A stretch of DNA of 64,000 bases from Croceicoccus sp. Ery15 (GCF_020985305.1 NZ_CP087588.1:2654501-2718500); one strand, 5' to 3'. Shown: positions 18,503 through 27,540, counted from the first letter of the stretch. Notes: generated by a model from the sequence alone, not told the origin. Numbers and translations are program-made.

Positions 18503-20080
18503 TCAGCCCTTTACTTCGGGATGAACCCCGCCTGCCAGCGCCTCGCCAGCCTCGCTTTGGCCCAGAAGGTCATCGCCAACATTATCGTCCTGTAACGTAT
18601 CCAGATGCATCAGCCAGCGAATGGCGGGTGAAAGCACCAGCACGACAACGCCGATTCCGATCGCATACCAGCCCACCGTGGAATAAACCGACAGGACCAG
18701 TTCGCGCCCGGCTTCTTCACCTTCCAGCCCTTCGCCGCCCGCTGCCTTGGAAATCAGGCCAGCCGCGAAATTGCCGGTGGCCGATGCAAAGAACCATGTT
18801 CCCATGATCAGCGACGCCATATGCGCCGGCGCCAGCCGGTTCATCGAAGAAAGGCCGACAGGCGACAGGCAAAGCTCACCCGTGGTGTGGAGGAGATAGA
18901 TCAGGAAGATAAAGATCACCGGCACCGCGCTGACGCCCGCCGCATTGGCCCCCCATACGAGCACGAGGAAGCCGAGACCGACCTGAATAACGCCAAGGCC
19001 GAATTTGAAAGGAGCAGAAGGCTCCTTCCCCTTGCGGCCCAGCAGGGTCCATCCCCACGCAAAGAACGGTGCCAGCAGGAAGATATAGGCCGCATTCAGC
19101 GACTGGAACATCGAGGCAGGCATTTGCCACCCGAAGATCGAGCGATCGACGTGGCGGTCAGTGAACAGGTTCAACGAATTGCCCGCCTGTTCGAACAGGG
19201 CCCAGAATACGATCGATACAAAGATCAGGAACATGGCGGCGAAGATGCGGTCACGCTCTTCAGATGGCAGTTTCACGACCGAATAGGCGACCACGCCAAT
19301 CACCAGTATCGCACCGAAGATGCCCAGCAGCGTGCCGACCACGTCCTGGTTCTGCACCATCCACCAGCAGACGACGACGGCCACCAGACCCACGGCATAG
19401 AGCCCGAATTCCAGTCCTTTGGACAAGGCCTTGGGCGGTTCTCCGCGGCCCAGAAGATATGGTTTGCCGATAACGAACACGATCAGACCCAGCAGCATGC
19501 CAACGCCTGCCGCACCGAAGCCGTATGACCAGCCATAAACCTCGCCCAGATAGCCGCATAACAGCGAGCCGAGAAATGCGCCGAGATTAATGCCCATGTA
19601 AAAGATGGTATAGGCCGGATCACGCCGCGCATCGGTGCGCGGATAAAGCTGGCCCACGATTACCGAAATATTGGCCTTCAAAAAGCCGGAACCCACGATG
19701 ATAAAGGCCAGCGCCAGCCAGAAGATATTGAGCGAGGCCTGATCCTGACCGCCGGTCCCTTCAAAACCCATCAGGAAATGGCCAAACGTCAGTATAACCG
19801 CACCATACAACACGGCCTTCCTCTGCCCGAGCCAGCGGTCCGCCAGATAGCCGCCCAAAACCGGCGTGATATAGACCAGCGCGGTATAGGCACCGTATAT
19901 GACCCCGGCCTCTCCATCGGAAAAAAGCCAGTGCTTGGTGAGATAGAAAATAAGCAGGGCGCGCATTCCGTAATAGGAAAAACGCTCCCACATCTCGGCA
20001 AAAAACAGGATGAACAGGCCTTTGGGGTGGCCAAGAATAGTTCCGCGGGCGTCGCCGCTTTGCTCGTAACTGGTCGCCAT
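18503..20080 (-). CDS. POT/PTR family peptide:proton symporter
   Basis: 525-residue major-facilitator protein with about 14 helices, importing di- and tripeptides with protons. The N-terminal WERFSYYGMRALL segment contains the POT ExxER-like motif, followed by the PTR2 signature region GGYLADRWLGQRKA, and later the FYMGINLGAFLG motif. Length is typical of DtpA/YdgR relatives. A GntR regulator is divergently transcribed 165 bp away and may control it. Confidence 0.94.
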   Translation of the reverse strand: MATSYEQSGDARGTILGHPKGLFILFFAEMWERFSYYGMRALLIFYLTKHWLFSDGEAGVIYGAYTALVYITPVLGGYLADRWLGQRKAVLYGAVILTFGHFLMGFEGTGGQDQASLNIFWLALAFIIVGSGFLKANISVIVGQLYPRTDARRDPAYTIFYMGINLGAFLGSLLCGYLGEVYGWSYGFGAAGVGMLLGLIVFVIGKPYLLGRGEPPKALSKGLEFGLYAVGLVAVVVCWWMVQNQDVVGTLLGIFGAILVIGVVAYSVVKLPSEERDRIFAAMFLIFVSIVFWALFEQAGNSLNLFTDRHVDRSIFGWQMPASMFQSLNAAYIFLLAPFFAWGWTLLGRKGKEPSAPFKFGLGVIQVGLGFLVLVWGANAAGVSAVPVIFIFLIYLLHTTGELCLSPVGLSSMNRLAPAHMASLIMGTWFFASATGNFAAGLISKAAGGEGLEGEEAGRELVLSVYSTVGWYAIGIGVVVLVLSPAIRWLMHLDTLQDDNVGDDLLGQSEAGEALAGGVHPEVKG

Positions 20081-20245
20081 CGGAGGCCTTTTGTCCTTGT
20101 TTTATCTCGGGCTCGAAAGCGGGCACAGTAAAGCATCGCAGGCGCGGGTAAAGCCCGATTGTTGCATTTGAAACCGGTGGCGTTGCGCGCGGGCAACGCT
20201 GCGGGCTGCCTTGTCTGCACGGGTGTATTATGCCACTATAACGCC

Positions 20246-20620
20246 ATGGCCCGCGACACAGGAATTCACAAGACGCGTCCCGTCTATCTTAAACTGCGCG
20301 ACGAGATTGTCGCCGCGATCCTGACCGGCCGCTTTAAAGAGGGTGAACTGCTTCCTTCGGTTCGTGCGTTCGCGGCGCAACAGGGCGCAAATCCCCTGAC
20401 GGTGGCAAAGGCGTATCAGCAATTTCAGGACGATGGGCTGATCGCGGTGCGGCGCGGGATCGGGGTCGAATTGCTGACGGGCGCGCGGGCGCGACTGCTG
20501 GAATCGGAGCGGGAGCAATTCCTGGCCGAGGATTGGCCTGCCATTCAAACACGCATCGAATTACTGGAACTGAACCGCGCATTCCTTGCCGGCGAATTGG
20601 ATGCGACAACCGCAAACTAA
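20246..20620 (+). CDS. GntR family regulator, YtrA subfamily
   Basis: 124-residue DNA-binding protein: a winged helix of the GntR type (LRDEIVAAILTGRFKEGELL, then SVRAFAAQQGANPLTVAKAY) with only about 45 residues after it, so no effector domain, as in the YtrA subgroup. These usually repress their own operon and a linked transporter. ATG 20246 is chosen; an open extension to 20159 lacks homology. A partial dyad lies just upstream. It is divergent from the peptide transporter, a plausible target. Confidence 0.88.
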   Translation: MARDTGIHKTRPVYLKLRDEIVAAILTGRFKEGELLPSVRAFAAQQGANPLTVAKAYQQFQDDGLIAVRRGIGVELLTGARARLLESEREQFLAEDWPAIQTRIELLELNRAFLAGELDATTAN

Positions 20621-20656
20621 TCCCGATCGGTGATTTTCCTATCCTTTTTCGTAAGA

Positions 20657-20680
20657 TCCGCCCTGCTTGGCGGACTGTTT
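20657..20680 (+). terminator. Possible terminator after the GntR gene
   Basis: TCCGCC (20657-20662) and GGCGGA (20669-20674) form a 6-bp stem with a 6-nt loop, followed by CTGTTT. Short but correctly placed about 37 nt after the stop. Confidence 0.4.
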
Positions 20681-20831
20681 CGCCCTTGAATGTTGCGCCT
20701 GCGAATGGCATGTTCCTGCGCATTCCGCTCATTGCACTCAATTTCTGGACTGGGAGGGGCCCGGCCGGATCGGGAGGTTCGACAAGCGGATGCCGACGGG
20801 GTCGCAGCCACGGCAAACGGGGTGTAAGCGT

Positions 20832-21110
20832 ATGATCAGGTCCGAACTCATCCAGACACTCGCGCGGGAAAATCCCGAGCTTCGTCCCGAAGAGGTGGAG
20901 GCCGTGGTCAGTACATTCTTCGATGCCATCACCGACCGGTTGGCACAGGGCGGCCGCGTTGAATTGCGGGGTTTCGGCGCATTTTCCACGCGCGAACGCT
21001 CGGCGCGCGCGGGGCGCAACCCGCGCACCGGCGAAACCGTCGAAGTGCCGGGCAAGAAAGTGCCCTATTTCAAGGCGGGCAAGGAAATGCGCGAACGGCT
21101 TAACGGCTGA
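20832..21110 (+). CDS. ihfB: Integration host factor beta subunit
   Basis: 92-residue DNA-bending protein of the HU/IHF family, acting with IhfA in nucleoid structure and in bent-promoter regulation. [17 protein letters not shown] opens as IHF-beta, [10 protein letters not shown] is the conserved core, and GRNPRTGE precedes the beta-arm end [14 protein letters not shown] 20832 gives the standard length; the longer frame to 20667 is not conserved-looking. It stands alone, just before tRNA-Leu. Confidence 0.95.
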   Translation: MIRSELIQTLARENPELRPEEVEAVVSTFFDAITDRLAQGGRVELRGFGAFSTRERSARAGRNPRTGETVEVPGKKVPYFKAGKEMRERLNG

Positions 21111-21214
21111 ACCCGCGCCCGAACGCAATCATCGTCACATTTTAATTCTCCCGCGCATTGCGCGGCAATCGGCGTTGCACGGCGCGCAGCCTGCGCCTAG
21201 GCAAAGCGCGCGAT

Positions 21215-21299
21215 GCGGGCGTGGCGGAATGGTAGACGCCGGGGACTTAAAATCCCCTGATCCTTGATCGTGCGGGTTCGAGTCCCGCCGCCCGCACCA
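21215..21299 (+). tRNA. tRNA-Leu (UAA)
   Basis: 85-nt class II tRNA. The acceptor stem GCGGGCG (21215-21221) pairs with CGCCCGC (21289-21295), followed by discriminator A and an encoded CCA (21297-21299). The anticodon stem GGGGA/TCCCC encloses loop CTTAAAA with anticodon TAA at 21248-21250. There is a long variable arm, and the T-loop GTTCGAGTC is canonical. Reads UUA and UUG leucine codons. Confidence 0.97.
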
Positions 21300-21485
21300 T
21301 TTCCCCCGCCTCGCCTCGCCTCGTGCCGCGCCGTGACGGTTAAGATCATCTTACCGAAATATCGGGATAATTTCGCGGTTTAGCGAACGGTCCTTTAACC
21401 TTTGCCATTGTAAACCGGATGGGTGGTAGAGCGGGTCCGCTTTTGGCGGCCGCTGCAAACGTCAGGAATGGCAAGGGAAACAGGC

Positions 21486-22175
21486 GTGAGCGATCTGGGG
21501 CAACATGGAATGTTCGGCGAGGCAATCGCCACCCATGCGGAACGGCGCAGTGAAGAGCGTTTTCCGATAATCCGAACGGCAAAGCTGGTTTATGGCGATG
21601 TCGAGATGCCCTGCGTATTGCGCGATATTTCGAACAGCGCGCTGCGCGTTCGCATCTATGAACCGATCCCCGACGACGTTAAAGGAATCGAGCTGGAATT
21701 CGGAGACGGCGACCGTCATTCGGTGGAGCTGGTGTGGCAGCGCGATGGCCATGCAGGCCTGCGCTTTCCAGAGTTTGCCGATCTGCGGTCGCTGGTCGGA
21801 GAGAAAGGCCCCTTCCGCAAGCGCGCCATCCGGATCGGCGTCGACTTGCCTTCGTCGGTCACGGTGCTGGGCACCAAGCACGAGGTCAAGATCGAGGATG
21901 TTTCGCATCAGGGCGCCCGCATCCGCTGTGACCATCCGCTATCCATCGGCCAACAGGTTCGCATCGCGGTGCCATCGCTGGGCGAGATCTATGCCGTGGT
22001 GCGCTGGCGCGAACAACCGGTCTATGGCCTGGCCTTCATCGAAACCTTCCGGTTCGAGGATGTGGCCCATATGGCCGGCAATCTGCAGGCGATTTCGCGC
22101 GTGTGGCGCCGGGATCACCCCCGCAAGCCGGTGGTGCGGCCCGCCGCAATGCAAAAGCGTGCCGTTAATTTCTGA
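21486..22175 (+). CDS. Tandem PilZ domain protein
   Basis: 229-residue cytoplasmic protein with two PilZ-like beta-barrels (about residues 15-110 and 115-200). The first has the arginine-rich ERRSEERF start and DISNSAL, the second RKRAIRIGVDL and DVSHQGARI, corresponding to the RxxxR and D/NxSxxG c-di-GMP-binding motifs; domain 2 fits better. Likely a c-di-GMP effector in motility or envelope polysaccharide control, suitable next to the sugar cluster downstream. GTG 21486 has AAGGGA 7 nt upstream; ATG 21468 is an alternative. Confidence 0.85.
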   Translation: MSDLGQHGMFGEAIATHAERRSEERFPIIRTAKLVYGDVEMPCVLRDISNSALRVRIYEPIPDDVKGIELEFGDGDRHSVELVWQRDGHAGLRFPEFADLRSLVGEKGPFRKRAIRIGVDLPSSVTVLGTKHEVKIEDVSHQGARIRCDHPLSIGQQVRIAVPSLGEIYAVVRWREQPVYGLAFIETFRFEDVAHMAGNLQAISRVWRRDHPRKPVVRPAAMQKRAVNF

Positions 22176-22214
22176 CGCCGCCGGGCAACGGCCCTTTCCC
22201 GTCAGAAATTAACG
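22163..22214 (+). terminator. Long inverted repeat over the PilZ gene stop
   Basis: A perfect 15-bp inverted repeat: CGTTAATTTCTGACG (22163-22177) and its complement at 22200-22214, with a 22-nt GC-rich loop. The left arm contains the last sense codons and the TGA stop. Likely a terminator or 3' protective hairpin; there is no T-run. Confidence 0.5.
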
Positions 22215-22324
22215 ATAAAACCCGGCGAATCCCGCCACGTTAACGACCCTTTAGCCATTTTCGGTCAGATTTTGATCAAGGTCAGGCCGAAAGCTCCGGT
22301 CTGACGGTCGAATCAGGGGGTAAC

Positions 22325-23950
22325 GTGGCTTTCTCGCAGAATTCCATCGGGTCGGGGCGAACACCGGAAAACAACGATCTGGCCGTCGATGTCGTCATCA
22401 TCGGCGCGGGTCCGGCAGGGCTGACCGCGGGCTATCTGCTGACCAAGGCGGGCAAGTCGGTCGCGATCATCGAGAAAGACGAGACCTATGTCGGCGGCAT
22501 CAGCCGCACGGTCGAACACGAAGGCTATCGCTTCGACATCGGCGGTCACCGCTTTTTTTCGAAATCGCAGGCCGTCGTCGATCTTTGGAACGAGATTCTT
22601 CCCGACGATTTCATCAGCCGCCCACGGATGAGCCGCATCTATTACGAGGGCAAGTTCTACTCCTATCCCCTGCGCGCGTTCGAGGCGCTGCGCAATCTCG
22701 GCCTGTGGCGTTCGGCCATGTGCATGGCCAGCTTTGCCAAGGTGCAGATGTTCCCGCGCAAGCAGGTGAAAAGCTTTGAGGACTGGACGGTTAACCAGTT
22801 CGGCGAGAAGCTCTATTCGATCTTCTTCAAGACCTATACCGAGAAGGTGTGGGGCATGCCCTGCGACGAGATGAGCGCCGACTGGGCAGCGCAGCGGATC
22901 AAGGGCCTGTCGCTGTGGGGCGCGGTGGTCGACGGGCTAAAGCGTTCGCTGGGCCTGAACAGGAAACCCAATAACGGCATGCAGGCCAAGACGTTGCTGG
23001 AGGAATTCCGCTATCCGCGCCTTGGCCCGGGCATGATGTGGGAAGCCGCGCGCGACCATGTGGAGGCTGGCGGCAACCGCGTGCTGATGGGCCATGCGCT
23101 GAAACAGCTGGCCAGCGACGGCGAAGGCGGCTGGCGGCTGGACGCGGTCACCACCGACGGGTCGGAACGGATCATCCGCGCGAAACACGCGATCAGCTCG
23201 GCCCCGATGCGTGAACTGGCCGCACGCCTGTCGCCCGTGCCCGATGCGGTGCTGGATGCCAGCGGCCTGAAATATCGCGACTTCCTGACCGTCGCGCTCA
23301 AGATCCGCAGCGAAGACCTGTTTCCCGACAACTGGATCTATATCCATGATTCGAAGGTTCAGGTTGGCCGCATCCAGAACTTCCGATCATGGTCGCCCGA
23401 AATGGTGCCCGACGAAACAGTGGCCTGCGTCGGCCTCGAATATTTCTGCTTTGAAGGTGACGGGCTGTGGGCATCGTCCGACGACGATCTGATCGCACTG
23501 GCGACAAGGGAGATGGAAATCCTTGGCCTCGCCAGCCGCGAAGACGTGATCGGCGGTTCGGTTGTGCGTCAGGAAAAGGCCTATCCCGTCTATGACGAGG
23601 ATTACGCCGCCCGCGTGGCGGTGATGCGCGAAGAGCTTGAGGACAAGCACCCCACGCTGCATCTGGTGGGCCGCAACGGCATGCACCGCTATAATAATCA
23701 GGATCACGCGATGATGACCGCCATGCTGACGGTCGAGAATATCATCGCCGGAGCCCGCATTTACGACACATGGTGCGTAAACGAAGACGCCGAATATCAC
23801 GAAGCGGGCCGCGAGGGCGAGGCACCTGCCTTTCCGCAGCATGCCGGCAATGCGCAGGACCGCGCCGCCGCGCTGTCGTCGATGCGCGCGGTGCCGATGC
23901 CAATCGCCGCTGACAGCACCGTCGAAGCGCGTGGGCGCGACGCGGCATGA
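22325..23950 (+). CDS. FAD-dependent oxidoreductase, UDP-galactopyranose-mutase-like
   Basis: 541-residue flavoprotein. FAD-binding GAGPAG at residues 27-32 is followed by the GGISRTVEHEGYRFDIGGHRF block typical of UDP-galactopyranose mutase/protoporphyrinogen-oxidase relatives; the second FAD contact is near GRNGMHRYNNQD at about residue 455. In surface-sugar loci this family often acts on nucleotide or lipid-linked sugars. Start GTG 22325 has GGGGG just upstream. It overlaps the GtrA gene by 4 nt, so the two are coupled. Confidence 0.85.
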   Translation: MAFSQNSIGSGRTPENNDLAVDVVIIGAGPAGLTAGYLLTKAGKSVAIIEKDETYVGGISRTVEHEGYRFDIGGHRFFSKSQAVVDLWNEILPDDFISRPRMSRIYYEGKFYSYPLRAFEALRNLGLWRSAMCMASFAKVQMFPRKQVKSFEDWTVNQFGEKLYSIFFKTYTEKVWGMPCDEMSADWAAQRIKGLSLWGAVVDGLKRSLGLNRKPNNGMQAKTLLEEFRYPRLGPGMMWEAARDHVEAGGNRVLMGHALKQLASDGEGGWRLDAVTTDGSERIIRAKHAISSAPMRELAARLSPVPDAVLDASGLKYRDFLTVALKIRSEDLFPDNWIYIHDSKVQVGRIQNFRSWSPEMVPDETVACVGLEYFCFEGDGLWASSDDDLIALATREMEILGLASREDVIGGSVVRQEKAYPVYDEDYAARVAVMREELEDKHPTLHLVGRNGMHRYNNQDHAMMTAMLTVENIIAGARIYDTWCVNEDAEYHEAGREGEAPAFPQHAGNAQDRAAALSSMRAVPMPIAADSTVEARGRDAA

Positions 23951-24375
23951 GCCTGATCCGCGAAGCACGGCGCATGATCGCCTATGGCTTCGCCAGCGCG
24001 GTCGCGTTGGGCTTCGACATGGGTTCCTATCTGCTGCTGATCGGCGCAGGCATGGCCGCGCCTCTGGCAGCGGTATCCGGCTATTCGCTGGGCATCGTAA
24101 TTCACTGGCTGGCATCCAGCCGCGTGGTGTTTGCCGGACGGGTTGCCGAAAAAGGGCGTGGCCGTTCGATGCAGATGGGCCTGTTCGTTGCCTCTGCGCT
24201 GGTCGGCCTGTCGCTGACATGGGTGATCGTCAGCATGGGTGTCGCCAGCGGCATCGATCCGCGCCTTGCCAAGCTGAGCGCAGTCGCCACCAGCTTCGTC
24301 GCCACATTCCTGCTGCGCGCGCGCTTTGTCTTTACCCTGCGCGGCGTGGGCGTGCCTGCGGATGAGGGGCGCTGA
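23947..24375 (+). CDS. GtrA family membrane protein
   Basis: 142-residue protein with four predicted helices and the GtrA fold. GtrA proteins are thought to flip or carry undecaprenyl-phosphate-linked sugars used to decorate O-antigen or teichoic acids. The SGYSLGIVIHWLASSRVVF segment matches the family's conserved loop between helices 2 and 3. ATG overlaps the preceding stop (ATGA). With the flanking genes it forms a probable cell-surface glycosylation unit. Confidence 0.88.
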   Translation: MSLIREARRMIAYGFASAVALGFDMGSYLLLIGAGMAAPLAAVSGYSLGIVIHWLASSRVVFAGRVAEKGRGRSMQMGLFVASALVGLSLTWVIVSMGVASGIDPRLAKLSAVATSFVATFLLRARFVFTLRGVGVPADEGR

Positions 24376-24402
24376 CGCCATGATCCAGCGGGGCCGGACA
24401 GC

Positions 24403-26175
24403 ATGATCGGGGAACGTCGCCGTCCGGTGATCGACCGCGATCTGGTCGTTCGCGCCACGCTGGCATGGCTGTTGATGGCCGCGCTGCTGGTGATCGCCGG
24501 ATTGCCCGCGATCATGGGCCGCCAATTCAGCGAGGGCGACGATATCATGCGCCTGCTGGAGGTTCGCGACTGGCTGGCTGGACAAAGCTGGTTCGATGTC
24601 TCCCAATACCGGATCGATGCGCCGTTCGGTGCCGGAATGCACTGGTCGCGGCTGGTCGATGTGCCGCTGGCGGCAGTGATCGTCGTGCTGTCGCCTTTGT
24701 TCGGGCAGGCTCTGGCCGAACATGTCGCATCGGTCATCGTACCGCTGGGCACATTATGGCTGGCGGTGCTGCTGATTGGGCGGATCGCATGGCGCCTGTG
24801 CGACGAGGAAGCGACGGGCCTTGCCTGCCTTGCCGCCGCCATCGCCGCGCCGCTGCTGCACCAGATGCGGCCGATGCGGATCGACCATCACGGCTGGCAG
24901 ATCGTGCTGTTCATGCTGGCGGTCAATGCGCTGATGGCGCGCGATGCGCGGCGCGGCGGGTGGATTCTGGGCGGCGCGCTGGCGCTGTGGCTCAATATCT
25001 CGATGGAAGCGCTGCCGATGGTCGCGGTGTTCGGCGCGATCCTGTTCGCGCGCTGGCTGCGTTGCTGGGGCGACCGCCAGTGGCTGGTCGCGATGCTGCA
25101 ATCGCTGGCGGCCTGTTCGGCGGGACTTTACCTGCTGACGCGGGGGACTACCCCGTCGCTGCCGATGTGCGATGCGATGGCGCCTGCGCATATTGCCGCC
25201 CTGTCGATTATGGCCATCGCCGCCACCGGGCTGGGCCGGATCGAAGTGCCGCGACCGTGGATGTTCATGGTGCTGGTGCTGGGATCAGGCGCGCTGGCGG
25301 GTGTGATCGTGCTGCTGCAAATGGCGCCGCAATGCGCGGGCGGCAGCTTTGCGGGGATGGATCCGGTCGCCCATGATGTGTGGCTGGCCAATGTGATCGA
25401 AAGCAAGCCGCTGTGGCATCATCCGGTCACTCTGATCGCACAAATTCTGGTGCCGACCGCGATTGCCATTGTCGTATCGTTGCGGCTGGCCGCGCGCAGT
25501 GCCGACTGGCTGCACCGCTGGCATCTGGAATATACCGTGCTGCTGCTGGCCGCGTTGGTGCTGGCGGTCTTTCTGCCGCGTTCCAGCGGATTGGTCGCGG
25601 GGCTGGCCGCCGTGCCCATCGGCATGCAGATGAAGCAGTGGCTGCGCCAGCTGCGAAGCCTTGGCCGTCCCGGCAAGCAGGCGATGGCGGTCGCGGGGAT
25701 GACGGCATCGCTGCTGCCCGCCATGCCGTTGACCGTGCTGATGCATGCCACCCCCAGTCACGCCTCCGCTGCAAAGGCAGCGCCCGCCATTGCGTCGGCC
25801 TGCGACGTGTCCGGCGTGCTGCCGTCACTTGGCGAAGATGCGGCCAATATCATGGCGCCCATCGATATGGGACCCGCGATCCTGATCGACAGCCCGCATC
25901 GCGTGGTCGCCACCGCGCATCACCGCGCGCATCGCGGCATTGGCGATACGATCCGCAGTTTCAGCGGACCCGCAAGCGATGCGCATGCGATCCTGATGAA
26001 ACGGCGGGTCGGTTTTGTCATGCTATGCCCCGAAATTTCGGAAGTGCGCTTCTATCGCAACATGGGGCACGATAATCTCGCCAGTATTCTAACCGCAGGC
26101 GAAACGCCCGACTGGCTGATGCCGATCACCCACGACGGCGATCAGGGTGTGCTGGTCTGGCGGGTAATCGGGTAG
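24403..26175 (+). CDS. Polytopic membrane protein, GT-C glycosyltransferase-like
   Basis: 590-residue protein with about 12 hydrophobic helices and a C-terminal soluble part (about 470-590). Helix 1 is followed by a first loop with acidic EGDD (residues 44-47), and a second conserved-looking site is DHHGWQ (161-166). This layout recalls GT-C enzymes (STT3/PMT-like) that use lipid-linked sugar donors. It follows GtrA by 27 nt, so a GtrA-supplied lipid donor is a reasonable guess. The assignment rests on topology and context, not a clear family motif. Confidence 0.65.
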   Translation: MIGERRRPVIDRDLVVRATLAWLLMAALLVIAGLPAIMGRQFSEGDDIMRLLEVRDWLAGQSWFDVSQYRIDAPFGAGMHWSRLVDVPLAAVIVVLSPLFGQALAEHVASVIVPLGTLWLAVLLIGRIAWRLCDEEATGLACLAAAIAAPLLHQMRPMRIDHHGWQIVLFMLAVNALMARDARRGGWILGGALALWLNISMEALPMVAVFGAILFARWLRCWGDRQWLVAMLQSLAACSAGLYLLTRGTTPSLPMCDAMAPAHIAALSIMAIAATGLGRIEVPRPWMFMVLVLGSGALAGVIVLLQMAPQCAGGSFAGMDPVAHDVWLANVIESKPLWHHPVTLIAQILVPTAIAIVVSLRLAARSADWLHRWHLEYTVLLLAALVLAVFLPRSSGLVAGLAAVPIGMQMKQWLRQLRSLGRPGKQAMAVAGMTASLLPAMPLTVLMHATPSHASAAKAAPAIASACDVSGVLPSLGEDAANIMAPIDMGPAILIDSPHRVVATAHHRAHRGIGDTIRSFSGPASDAHAILMKRRVGFVMLCPEISEVRFYRNMGHDNLASILTAGETPDWLMPITHDGDQGVLVWRVIG

Positions 26176-26176
26176 G

Positions 26177-26668
26177 TCAGGCCGCGCAGGCGGCGCATGT
26201 GCCGCGCAATTCCACCACCGTGCGCAAATCCCCGAAACCGGCCGAACCGGCTGCCTGCCGCAACCCGTCCGTCAGCCGGTCGTCATCGATATGTTCGGCG
26301 CGCCCGCATTGGTCGCAGATCACGAAGATGCAATCGTGGCGGCAGCCGGGATGGCGGTTGACCAGATAGGCATTCGCGCTTTCGATCCGGTTGGCCAGAT
26401 TGGTGCGCACGAACAGGTCGAGGATGCGATACACGCTATTGGGTGCGACCCGCTTGTCCCGCTCGCGCGTCAGCTCCTCGGCAATGTCATAGGCCGATAC
26501 GGGCGCGGCGCTTTTCATCAGCTGGCCGAACACGGCGCTGCGCATATCGGTCCATTGCTCGCCCGCATCGGTCAACGCCGAACGCGCCGCGCGCTGCAGC
26601 GATTTGCCCGAGTGTTCCTCGTGGTCGTGACCCGAATGGTCGTGCGGAGCCAGGGTTTCATGAGACAT
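26177..26668 (-). CDS. zur: Fur family regulator, Zur-like
   Basis: 163-residue Fur-family repressor, best matching the zinc-sensing Zur branch. A winged helix (about 45-100, SAYDIAEELTRE...VYRILDLF) precedes the dimerisation domain with structural cysteines ICDQCG and C-terminal CAAC. The N-terminus is histidine-rich (His 3, 9, 11, 14, 16, 19), a possible extra metal-binding tail. ATG 26668 is chosen over an open frame to 26842. Ends one base from the convergent GT-C gene. Target genes are not evident nearby. Confidence 0.87.
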   Translation of the reverse strand: MSHETLAPHDHSGHDHEEHSGKSLQRAARSALTDAGEQWTDMRSAVFGQLMKSAAPVSAYDIAEELTRERDKRVAPNSVYRILDLFVRTNLANRIESANAYLVNRHPGCRHDCIFVICDQCGRAEHIDDDRLTDGLRQAAGSAGFGDLRTVVELRGTCAACAA

Positions 26669-26729
26669 TGCGCAAACCGAGATATTTACTGCGGGGCCCG
26701 CTGGCAAGCTTTCGCGGCGGCGTGGCGGA

Positions 26730-27404
26730 TCAACCCCGCCGGAACGATGCGCGGTAATCGTCGGGGAACAGGGCCTGCAATGCCCGCACCTTGGGCGCGT
26801 CCCACCGCAGGATATAGGGGTGGCGCGGATTCTTTTGCGCAAAGTCCTGATGATAGGTTTCGGCAGGATAAAACCGCTTTTCCGCCTCGATCCGCGTGAC
26901 GATCGGCCTGTCCCACAATGCGGCCTGTTCCAGCTGCGCGATATAGGCGCGGGCGACCTTGGCCTGCACGTCGGTCGTCGGCACGATGGCGCTGCGGTAA
27001 TGGCGGCCGGTGTCGGGCCCCTGACGGTTCAGCTGTGTGGGATCAGCGACAACGGCAAAAAAGATGCGCAGCAATTCGTCATACCGCACCTTGGCCGGGT
27101 CATAGGTGATGCGCACAGCCTCGGCATGATCGGTCAGGCCTGCGCTGACTTTTTTGTAATCGGCATCGGCGCTCGTTCCGCCGTGATAGCCCGATACCGC
27201 GCTGGTCACGCCATCGACATGGCTGAACACCGCTTCCACGCCCCAGAAACAGCCGCCCGCAAAGATCGCGGTGCGCGTGCCGCCCGATTCGCGGGCCTGT
27301 ATCTTGGCAGGGGGCGTCCGCACCGCCTCTTCGGCAGAGGCCGGAATCTGGCAGGCCGCAAGCCATGCGGCACCCAGCAACAGAAAGGGCGTGCGAATGA
27401 TCAC
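26730..27404 (-). CDS. msrA: Exported peptide-methionine (S)-S-oxide reductase
   Basis: MsrA of about 224 residues. The active site GCFWG (51-55, catalytic Cys52) and the YHQDFA segment near the C-terminus are typical. The N-terminus (MIIRTPFLLLGAAWLAAC) is a lipoprotein signal with lipobox LAAC at Cys18, so the enzyme should sit in the envelope. I chose GTG 27404 because it yields a compact signal peptide; ATG 27440 would add 12 residues. Complements the exported MsrB at 15211-15702. Confidence 0.9.
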   Translation of the reverse strand: MIIRTPFLLLGAAWLAACQIPASAEEAVRTPPAKIQARESGGTRTAIFAGGCFWGVEAVFSHVDGVTSAVSGYHGGTSADADYKKVSAGLTDHAEAVRITYDPAKVRYDELLRIFFAVVADPTQLNRQGPDTGRHYRSAIVPTTDVQAKVARAYIAQLEQAALWDRPIVTRIEAEKRFYPAETYHQDFAQKNPRHPYILRWDAPKVRALQALFPDDYRASFRRG

Positions 27405-27414
27405 GCCCGGCACA

Positions 27415-27540
27415 TTACAGGAAAACGGCGGCGATGGCATCCGATGCAAAGGGGAAGCCCGTCGTCGCGAACAGGCCCGCCGCGCCGATGGCAAAGCCGA
27501 TCGAGAGATGGCGGATCATGTGCTTGTCGAGAATGCTCAT
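27415..27540 (-). CDS. Small hydrophobic protein, 41 aa
   Basis: A 41-codon ORF beginning MSILDKHMIRHLSIG with one hydrophobic helix through the rest. It occupies the gap between the purH terminator and msrA, does not overlap a gene if msrA starts at GTG 27404, and has good sphingomonad codon bias. The ribosome site is weak (GAA/AAG-type purines only). Likely a single-pass membrane peptide if real; function unknown. Confidence 0.45.
   Translation of the reverse strand: MSILDKHMIRHLSIGFAIGAAGLFATTGFPFASDAIAAVFL

Noticed and set aside
20224..20243. Partial dyad GTGTATTAT...ACTATAAC before the GntR gene
   Set aside because: Symmetry is too poor to call an operator, although the position would suit autoregulation.
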